Source: Ruaniaceae bacterium (GTDB lineage: Bacteria > Actinomycetota > Actinomycetes > Actinomycetales > Actinomycetaceae). From it: a stretch of DNA of 5,119 nt. Of the stretch, positions 1 through 5,119 are shown piece after piece. Each line of letters opens with the position of its first letter. Within the stretch, counting starts at the first letter, position 1. Position numbers and translations under genes: made by a program. The stretch covers positions 1-5,119 of the forward strand of contig JAKDIE010000133.1 in assembly GCA_030450655.1 (NCBI GenBank), in the 5' to 3' direction. The notes under the pieces were generated by a model, which did not search any database, was not told where the DNA came from, and saw nothing but the letters and a program-made list of their open reading frames with translations.

Positions 1-24
1 AGGAACGCGGTGAACGCGAGATGA
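1..24 (+). CDS. 3' end of an upstream gene (partial), translationally overlapped with eccC
   Basis: Reading from base 1, this frame gives RNAVNAR followed by TGA at 22-24. That stop shares four bases (ATGA) with the eccC start at 21. The same arrangement recurs at the eccC/next-gene junction, which makes a real upstream member of the same operon plausible. Of the other two frames, one stops at 11-13 and the other is the eccC frame itself. Seven residues are too few to identify the product. In type VII loci the neighbour could be a membrane component such as EccB or EccD, or a forkhead-associated-domain protein, but nothing in the sequence decides this. Confidence 0.4.
   Translation, partial: RNAVNAR
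9..13 (+). promoter_or_regulatory. Probable weak ribosome binding site of eccC
   Basis: GGTGA lies 7 bases before the ATG at 21 and can pair with the UCACC segment of the 16S rRNA 3' end. It is weaker than a full GGAGG. It lies inside the apparent upstream coding end, so translation may partly depend on ribosomes terminating at the overlapping TGA. An AGGA at 1-4 is too far from the start (16 bases) to be the main site. Confidence 0.4.
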
Positions 25-3000
25 GCACCACACTCTTCAGGCGACCAACCCGGGTGACCGCACCGCCGCTCCGCCCCGAACCCGAGGCGATTCCCGCTCC
101 ACCCACGCTACCTGCCCAGGGTGGGACCACACCGCTCCAAATGCTGCTGCCCGTCGTGGGCGCCGTGACGAGTGTGACGATGATGGTGGTGCTTCGTGGA
201 GGGCAGCCACTTTTCCTGATGCTTGCGGCGGTGATCTTCCTCGTGGCGGTGGTTGGCGGGATCGGTTTCGCTCTCTCATCGCGCGGCCGCGCCACACGGC
301 AAGCCAGGAGCCAGCGGGAGGCATATCTCGACTATCTTGAGCGATATCGCGCGGAACTCCGGGAGAGGGGAGAGAAGGCTCGCACGGGCGCCGTCAACGT
401 GCACCCCGAACCCGCCGGCCTGCTCGGCGTCCTCCAAGATCCCGCCAGGTGCTGGGAGCGTCGCCGCACGGATGACGACTATCTCGCCGCACGTATCGGC
501 GTGGCTGCCCTGCCGTGGTTCCAGATAACGGTGGCGCAGGGTGAATCAGTCGTGGAACCGGCGGATCCGATCGTCGCGCGCGAGGCGGAGATTATCGCCC
601 GCACACTCAGTTCGGTGCCTCAAATGCCCGTGACGGCGGATCTCCGTGAGGCCGCCGTCGTCTCGGTGATCGGAGATCGGGACGCTGGGATGAGCACCAT
701 CCGAGCCATGATCGCGCAACTCGCGGCCATGCACACTCCGGATGATCTCGCCTTGGCCGCAGCATACGGCGCGGATGTGGCTGCCGAATGGGTGGGCTTC
801 GACATGCTCCCTCACGTGCAGGATTCCTCGTTGTTCGACGGTCCGGTGCGGGCGCGGCGTATTGCCGGTACGTTGGCAGAGCTTTCCGACGTCCTTGCCG
901 CGGACCTGAGCGCCCGTGCGGTCGCCGCAGCCGCGATGCAGCGCCATAGCCGGTCGCAGAATCCACACGCGCGGCTCGTGGTCTTTATCGATGACCACGA
1001 GCGCCGAGCCTCGTCCTTGCGGAGCCCCGATGCGAGCCTGGGCCTTCGGGAACTGGGGATCACCGTGGTGCACCTCCTCTCCGATCGGCTTGATGAGCCC
1101 GACGACGTGGACCTGCGGATTACTCTGGACGAGGACGGGGCAACTCTGTCGAAACAGGCGTCATCGCCCGCGCCCGAGACGATGAGCGTGACTCCCGATT
1201 CCGTGGGCGCAGGCACACTGACCGCGCTTGCGCGAACGATGGCCGCCTATCGCATGATCGATGCGGTGCGCCCCGAGAGTGGTGTCACGGAGGCGTTCGA
1301 TATCACGATGCTGCTCGGGATCTCCGATGTCTCAGAGATTGACCCTGGCTCGCTATGGCGGCCACGCAGCGCGAGCGCATTCCTGCGAGTTCCCTTCGCG
1401 ATTGATGACCTTGCTCGACCGGTGTTCCTGGATTTGAAGGAGACCGCTCACGAGGGGATGGGGCCGCACGGGATCTGCGTTGGCGCAACGGGCTCGGGAA
1501 AATCCGAGATGCTGCGGACTCTGCTGCTCTCTCTCGCCCTCGTGCATCCGCCGGAGGACCTCAGCTTCATTCTCGTTGACTACAAGGGCGGCGCGGCCTT
1601 CTCGCCATTCCAGGGACTGCCGCACGTGGCGGGTCTCATCGACAACTTGGCAGACGATCCGCAGCTCACTACGCGCGCCCGTGCCTCACTGCAGGGCGAG
1701 GTGGTGCGCCGTCAACAGATGTTGCGAGATGCGGATTCATCCCCATCGATTACGCATTATCGCGAGAAGCGGAAGACCCGGCCTGATCTTCCGCCGATGC
1801 CGCACCTCTTCATGGTGATCGACGAGTTTGGTGAACTGCTCACTGCGGAGCCGGAGTTCATCGACCTCTTCCTGCAGATCGGCCGGATCGGCCGCTCGAT
1901 TGGCATCCACCTGTTGCTGTCCAGCCAGCGAATCGAGGCGGGCAAGCTGCGTGGACTCGACACGTACTTGTCCTACCGGCTCGGCCTACGGACGTTCAGT
2001 GAGAGTGAGTCACACGTCATCCTTGGCACCACGGATGCGTACAACCTGCCCGCGATGCCGGGTTACGGATATCTCAAAGTCGATACGTCCGTCTATCAGC
2101 GATTCCGCGCTGGGTACGTGTCCGGACCCATTCCCGTGCGCCGAGAATCTGTGGAGCCCGAGACGTCCCAACGCGTGTTCCGGATTCCACTCCACAACGG
2201 CATCGCTAGCAGGGACGACGATGCGCCGAGCACGCCGCGCCTGACGGCTCCCGAAGTCGGTAGCGTGTTGGTGGACGAAGCTGTAGCGAGGTTGCGGGCC
2301 GACGACCGCAGGGTCGCGACAGCGTGGCTGCCCCCGTTGCCCGAGATGATCGCGCTGGGCCAGGTCCTCGGCGAGAGCGAGCAAGCGGCCAGGCTCCAAG
2401 CGCCGATCGGACTCATCGACGACCCGGCTCATCAGGCTCAGCGGCCATGGATTCTGGATCTGACGCGCGGTGGCGGGCACGTTGCGATCGTGGGAAGCCC
2501 GCAATCGGGACGGACGACGTTGCTGCAATCGATCGGCGTGTCCCTGGCTCTCACCGGAACACCACAGCAGGTCGCACTGTACGGAATGGACCTCGCCGGC
2601 GGCGGCCTGAGAAGGCTGGAGTCCTTTCCACATGTTGGGGGGGTCGCCACTCGATCCGATCCGGCACGCTTGCGACGCCTGATCGAAGAGCTTGAAAGCA
2701 TGCTCTCCGTGAGGGAACTGCTGTTCAAAGATGCGGGGATCGACTCACTCACGCAGTTGCGCACCCGGCACGCAAGAGGAGAGTTTCCGAACCTCGGTGC
2801 CGCGGACGTCGTCGTGCTCGTCAATGGATACGGCGCGCTACGCCAGGAGTTCGATGACCTGGACAGCGCGTTTACGCGGGTGATGCTCAAGGCCGCGACC
2901 TTTGGCGTTCACGTCGTCGCAGCTCTCTCCCGGTTCAGCGACTTGCGCATCGCGCACCAAAGCCTCTTCGGGACCAGGATCGAAATGCGGCTGAACGATC

Positions 3001-3938
3001 CAGCAGATTCCCAGATTGACCGGGCGCTCGCCAAGACCATGAAGGCGGCTGCTCCAGGCCGTGCCTTGACGGATGCGGGGTTACTCGCGCAGGCCGCGCT
3101 TCCCATCTTGGAGACCGTGGATCACGAACTGCTCGGAGATGAGATCGAAGCGCTCGGACGCCGGGTCGCAAACTCCTGGTCCGGCCCTGCCGCGGCCCCG
3201 ATCCGGCTGCTTCCACAGGACCTCGACCCGGCGCTGCTCCCTGACCCGGTCGACGAACCGGACGTGATCCCGATCGGTTTGCGGCAGGACACGATGGGCA
3301 CCGCGTACTGGGAGTTCCAGGGTTCCGACCAGCACCTGATTGTCCTGGGGGACAGTCGCTCCGGCAAGACCACAGCGCTACGGGCGATCGCCGTCGGGCT
3401 GATGGAGCGGTACACGCCGGAGGAACTCGCAATCGCGGTTGTTGACTCGCGCGGGCATCTCGCGGAAGTCATCCCGGACGAATACCTCGCCGCGCACGCG
3501 CGCGCTGCGGCGCAGGCCGCGGGCCTTGCATCCAGCATCGCCACGGAAATGGGCAGGCGGCCGCAACTCACGGCGGCCGAGCTATCGCGTGCGCCACGAG
3601 TGGTGCTACTCGTTGACGACCACGACATCATCAGTGCTGGCGGAATCGAGCATCTCGCGCCGCTTTCCCCCCATCTGCCAACAGCGCGCGATAGCCGCTT
3701 CCACATTGTGCTTGCACGGCCCGTTGCGGGTTCGGTGCGTGCCATGTACGCGCCGTTCCTTCAAGGCGTTCGAGATACCGGCGGGGCGTTGCTCGTTCTT
3801 TCGGGGGACCGGAGCGAAGGCCAGATTCTGCCGAGGCTGTTCGCTGAACGCTTCCCGCCGGGGCGGGGGCGGTTCGCGCGCCGGGGAGAGACGCCGTTTG
3901 TCACACAGATCGCGAACGTCCGGGAGGGCTCGCGATGA
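21..3938 (+). CDS. eccC: Type VII secretion system FtsK/SpoIIIE-family ATPase EccC (fused EccCa-EccCb form)
   Basis: This is the membrane-anchored motor of a type VII (ESX) secretion system, which recognises WXG100-type substrates and energises their export. A Pro-rich cytoplasmic tail (residues 1-38) is followed by two hydrophobic helices (about 41-58 and 63-85) and a basic, helical stretch (about 88-125). Next comes a degenerate P-loop module: G218-DRDAGM-S225, with a Walker B-like FIDDHE at D324-E327. ATPase module 1 is complete: GATGSGKS 488-495 (K494), LVDYKGG with D520, VIDEF with D601/E602, then SSQR 634-637 and the family-typical stretch on to PGYGYLK. Module 2 is degenerate: GSPQSGRTT 825-833 (R831 for Lys) and VNGYG with N935 for Asp. 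Module 3 has GDSRSGKTT 1110-1118 (K1116) and LVDDHD with D1199/D1200. The 1305 residues match unsplit actinobacterial EccC. The order of modules and two N-terminal helices exclude the DNA translocase FtsK. By family knowledge, module 3 binds the substrate's C-terminal signal. The ATG is favoured by its overlap with the preceding TGA and by the GGTGA upstream. Confidence 0.95.
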   Translation: MSTTLFRRPTRVTAPPLRPEPEAIPAPPTLPAQGGTTPLQMLLPVVGAVTSVTMMVVLRGGQPLFLMLAAVIFLVAVVGGIGFALSSRGRATRQARSQREAYLDYLERYRAELRERGEKARTGAVNVHPEPAGLLGVLQDPARCWERRRTDDDYLAARIGVAALPWFQITVAQGESVVEPADPIVAREAEIIARTLSSVPQMPVTADLREAAVVSVIGDRDAGMSTIRAMIAQLAAMHTPDDLALAAAYGADVAAEWVGFDMLPHVQDSSLFDGPVRARRIAGTLAELSDVLAADLSARAVAAAAMQRHSRSQNPHARLVVFIDDHERRASSLRSPDASLGLRELGITVVHLLSDRLDEPDDVDLRITLDEDGATLSKQASSPAPETMSVTPDSVGAGTLTALARTMAAYRMIDAVRPESGVTEAFDITMLLGISDVSEIDPGSLWRPRSASAFLRVPFAIDDLARPVFLDLKETAHEGMGPHGICVGATGSGKSEMLRTLLLSLALVHPPEDLSFILVDYKGGAAFSPFQGLPHVAGLIDNLADDPQLTTRARASLQGEVVRRQQMLRDADSSPSITHYREKRKTRPDLPPMPHLFMVIDEFGELLTAEPEFIDLFLQIGRIGRSIGIHLLLSSQRIEAGKLRGLDTYLSYRLGLRTFSESESHVILGTTDAYNLPAMPGYGYLKVDTSVYQRFRAGYVSGPIPVRRESVEPETSQRVFRIPLHNGIASRDDDAPSTPRLTAPEVGSVLVDEAVARLRADDRRVATAWLPPLPEMIALGQVLGESEQAARLQAPIGLIDDPAHQAQRPWILDLTRGGGHVAIVGSPQSGRTTLLQSIGVSLALTGTPQQVALYGMDLAGGGLRRLESFPHVGGVATRSDPARLRRLIEELESMLSVRELLFKDAGIDSLTQLRTRHARGEFPNLGAADVVVLVNGYGALRQEFDDLDSAFTRVMLKAATFGVHVVAALSRFSDLRIAHQSLFGTRIEMRLNDPADSQIDRALAKTMKAAAPGRALTDAGLLAQAALPILETVDHELLGDEIEALGRRVANSWSGPAAAPIRLLPQDLDPALLPDPVDEPDVIPIGLRQDTMGTAYWEFQGSDQHLIVLGDSRSGKTTALRAIAVGLMERYTPEELAIAVVDSRGHLAEVIPDEYLAAHARAAAQAAGLASSIATEMGRRPQLTAAELSRAPRVVLLVDDHDIISAGGIEHLAPLSPHLPTARDSRFHIVLARPVAGSVRAMYAPFLQGVRDTGGALLVLSGDRSEGQILPRLFAERFPPGRGRFARRGETPFVTQIANVREGSR
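3923..3927 (+). promoter_or_regulatory. Strong Shine-Dalgarno site for the MinD-like gene, inside the 3' end of eccC
   Basis: GGAGG, within the longer GGGAGGG at 3922-3928, sits 7 bases before the ATG at 3935. It fixes the start codon of the small downstream gene and lies within the last codons of eccC. Together with the ATGA stop/start overlap this points to coupled translation, with enough SD strength for independent initiation as well. Confidence 0.75.
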
Positions 3939-4474
3939 GCACCCTCACGTTTCTCGGCGCGAGTGGGGGCAGCGGTACAACCACCCTGGCCGCGATCAGC
4001 GCGCACATGCTCGCGGAGAATGGGATGCGGCTACCCGCATTGATCGCCGAGGATTTCGAGGCATTCAGCGCGCGGCTGGGTACGCCGCCTCGAGGGGTGC
4101 AGCGCAGTGGGGATGAGCTCGTGGATGGTGGGCGTTACGCCACCCGCAAGGCGGCGGCAGCGCTTGCTCAGGGGACGCTTGTGCTTGTGAGTGCGCTCGC
4201 CCCACGGGGTGTGGCCGCGCTGGATGAGGCACTCGCGGCGGTTGGGGCCGAGTTTGGTGGGGCTGCACGTGAACGCACGGTGCTGGTGCAGTGCGAGTCG
4301 TTCGGTCCGCCGGTGGGCTCGCCGCATCCTGACGCCGTGCGCGTTCCCTTCGATCGTGCGCTCGCGCCGGGCGGGCCGATCTCGCTTGCGCTGGGCAAGG
4401 TTCGGACCCAGAACAGGGAGCACCTGTGGCAGCACTGGTTGCCGATTCTCCGGGAGGCATACTCGGTGCGTTGA
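3935..4474 (+). CDS. Small ParA/MinD-like protein with a degenerate P-loop, coupled to eccC
   Basis: A 179-residue soluble protein with no signal peptide or membrane helix. The N-terminal beta-strand and loop read LTFLGASGGSGTTTLAA (residues 4-20). This is laid out like the ParA/MinD deviant Walker A (KGGxGKTT), but Ser10 replaces the signature lysine and Thr15 replaces the P-loop lysine. The expected DxD after the second strand is reduced to LIAED (36-40). Later segments still fit the fold: a hydrophobic strand and helix, TLVLVSALAPRGVAALDEAL (81-100); the strand RTVLVQC (114-120); and VRVPFDRALAPGG (135-147), which resembles the 'PyDpalaxxG' segment of MinD/CpaE proteins. The gene overlaps the eccC stop by ATGA and ends just before a strand switch, so it is probably the last gene of the operon. 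MinD-like proteins such as EspI are known in mycobacterial ESX loci, but this one is short and lacks a Pro-rich N-terminus. A role in regulating or positioning the secretion machine is inference. As a gene it is nearly certain; the fold assignment is moderately sure. Confidence 0.8.
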   Translation: MSTLTFLGASGGSGTTTLAAISAHMLAENGMRLPALIAEDFEAFSARLGTPPRGVQRSGDELVDGGRYATRKAAAALAQGTLVLVSALAPRGVAALDEALAAVGAEFGGAARERTVLVQCESFGPPVGSPHPDAVRVPFDRALAPGGPISLALGKVRTQNREHLWQHWLPILREAYSVR

Positions 4475-4481
4475 GGTGGGG

Positions 4482-4504
4482 CGCTAGCTCTCGAGGAGCT
4501 TGCG
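4482..4504. terminator. Possible bidirectional terminator hairpin at the convergent junction
   Basis: Between the convergent genes an inverted repeat can fold: CGC-T-AGCTC (4482-4490), loop TCGAG (4491-4495), GAGCT-T-GCG (4496-4504). That is eight base pairs with one T-T mismatch. It covers the hrpA stop codon and begins 7 bases after the MinD-like gene's stop. There is no T-run on either side, so a classical intrinsic terminator is not demonstrated, although GC-rich actinomycetes often use hairpins without a U-tract. The position is right for both genes; the structure could also be chance. Confidence 0.35.
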
Positions 4505-5119
4505 GATTCGCTTGTCCGAGACCTTGATGGGGGTTCCGAGTTGCTGCGCGAAGAGTGAGACGCGCAGTTCTTCGAGCATCCAGCGGGCCTCGGTGAGGCG
4601 GGATTCGCGCGCCGGATCCGGCGGGCCTGCCTGATAGTGCCCGACGGCGGCCTCCACCTCCTGCGTGATGGACCGGATCTGCCAGGCCAGCGGGGCATCG
4701 GGTTTGGTTGCGGCGCGGTCGATGCGCGCGCGATCGGCCGCCAAGTACCGTGCGAGGTGCGGGAGCTGCCCGGGCGGGGTGGCCGCGATGAACCCTGGGT
4801 AGACCAGCGAGGCGGTGTGCGCCTTCACGTCCGTGACCACATCGAGGAGCGCGAGCGAGGTGGCGCCGCGAAGTGCGGCCTCGGTCTCGCGCCAGGAGGC
4901 GAGGACCTTCGCGGCCGCGCGGGCGGTGAGCAGCACCTGGTCCTCGAGGCGCTCGCGGAGGAAGGCCACGAGCTCGCGGTACGCGGCCTCGGTCCAGACA
5001 GCCTCAAGCCCAACCCCAGACGGACGGCCATCGCTGGGACTGGATCCTGCGACTGGCGCGCAGGATGACGAGGAAGGGGAGGCCCCTGCCGGATTGGGGG
5101 GCGAGGGGTGCGAGCGCTC
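4484..5119 (-). CDS. hrpA: C-terminal part of HrpA-type ATP-dependent DEAH-box RNA helicase (5' end beyond window)
   Basis: The frame is open from the right edge to TAG (complement of 4484-4486), giving the last 211 residues of a protein that in this family is usually about 1300 residues. It lies in the C-terminal DUF3418 region: VWTEAAYRELVAFLRERLEDQ near the middle, LVYPGF-type and LPHLARYL motifs, and the hallmark WMLEELRVSLFAQQLGT (complement of 4532-4582), followed by a basic KVSDKRIRKLLES tail. The N-terminal DEAH helicase core lies outside the window. HrpA proteins are RNA helicases linked to mRNA processing and ribosome rescue; DUF3418 is a C-terminal accessory region of unclear role. 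A GTG (complement of 4967-4969) could be mistaken for a start, but the frame and homology-like sequence (AAYREL) run past it, so it is internal. The first 37 visible residues are a Ser/Pro/Gly-rich stretch, unusual for this region. The gene converges on the secretion operon and is functionally unrelated to it as far as can be judged. Confidence 0.9.
   Translation of the reverse strand, partial: ERSHPSPPNPAGASPSSSSCAPVAGSSPSDGRPSGVGLEAVWTEAAYRELVAFLRERLEDQVLLTARAAAKVLASWRETEAALRGATSLALLDVVTDVKAHTASLVYPGFIAATPPGQLPHLARYLAADRARIDRAATKPDAPLAWQIRSITQEVEAAVGHYQAGPPDPARESRLTEARWMLEELRVSLFAQQLGTPIKVSDKRIRKLLES

Noticed and set aside
546..1073. Minus-strand open frame of 175 codons opposite the N-terminal part of eccC
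   Set aside because: Rich in His, Arg and Gly with no recognisable family features, and fully opposite the eccC DUF module.
2010..2633. Minus-strand open frame of 207 codons inside eccC
   Set aside because: It lies entirely opposite a well-supported gene, shows no recognisable motif, and is the kind of shadow frame expected in GC-rich coding sequence.
3122..3745. Minus-strand open frame of 207 codons opposite the third ATPase module
   Set aside because: Ser/Arg/Ala-rich composition with no domain or RBS support; it mirrors the codon bias of eccC.
21..3938. FtsK/SpoIIIE chromosome translocase instead of a secretion ATPase
   Set aside because: There are only two N-terminal membrane helices, three tandem ATPase modules plus a DUF module, and no C-terminal gamma (winged-helix) domain. 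The sequence from SSQR to PGYGYLK is EccC-like.
3439..4116. Plus-strand open frame of 225 codons across the eccC/MinD-like junction
   Set aside because: It overlaps two supported genes in another frame and is Arg/Ser-rich. The flanking genes have conserved motifs and a good SD site; this frame has neither.
4484..4969. Independent small minus-strand gene of 161 residues starting at GTG
   Set aside because: The frame remains open to the window edge with no stop, and HrpA-like sequence (VWTEAAYREL) continues upstream of the GTG, so this is the end of a larger gene.
4637..5068. Plus-strand open frame of 143 codons opposite hrpA
   Set aside because: The minus strand carries clear HrpA C-terminal motifs over the same bases; this frame is a Gly/Arg-rich shadow.
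1..5119. WXG100 substrate, tRNA, CRISPR array, insertion sequence or attachment site
   Set aside because: I found no short WXG-motif gene, no cloverleaf-like segment, no spaced direct repeats and no transposase-like sequence. The window is almost entirely occupied by the annotated genes.

Overview
The window comes from a GC-rich bacterium, most likely an actinomycete (phylum Actinomycetota). The basis is a full-length, unsplit EccC-type ATPase of a type VII (ESX/WXG100) secretion system, strong G/C bias at third codon positions, and an actinobacterial-looking HrpA C-terminus. I cannot place it below phylum level.

Layout. Positions 1-24 hold the last codons of a probable upstream gene whose TGA overlaps the ATG of the next gene (ATGA). 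Positions 21-3938 encode a 1305-residue EccC: a short Pro-rich tail, two membrane helices, a degenerate P-loop 'DUF' module and three FtsK/SpoIIIE-like ATPase modules. Positions 3935-4474, joined by a second ATGA overlap, encode a 179-residue ParA/MinD-like protein whose P-loop has lost the catalytic lysine. After a 9-base gap the strand switches: 4484 to the right edge carries, on the minus strand, the last 211 residues of an HrpA-type DEAH-box RNA helicase. A short imperfect hairpin lies at the convergent junction.

How the genes fit together. The two plus-strand genes, plus the one running in from the left, look like a tightly coupled operon for a type VII secretion machine. EccC is the membrane-anchored motor that recognises WXG100-type substrates. 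The small MinD-like protein is a probable accessory factor, encoded so as to be made together with it. hrpA appears to be an unrelated housekeeping neighbour that marks the right border of the locus. No WXG100 substrate gene, EccB/EccD/EccE component, mycosin protease, RNA gene, CRISPR array or mobile element is visible here.

The most interesting points are the ATPase motifs. Of the four nucleotide-binding-like modules of EccC, only the first canonical FtsK module has an intact Walker A lysine together with an Asp-Glu Walker B. The downstream MinD-like protein also has a non-canonical P-loop.
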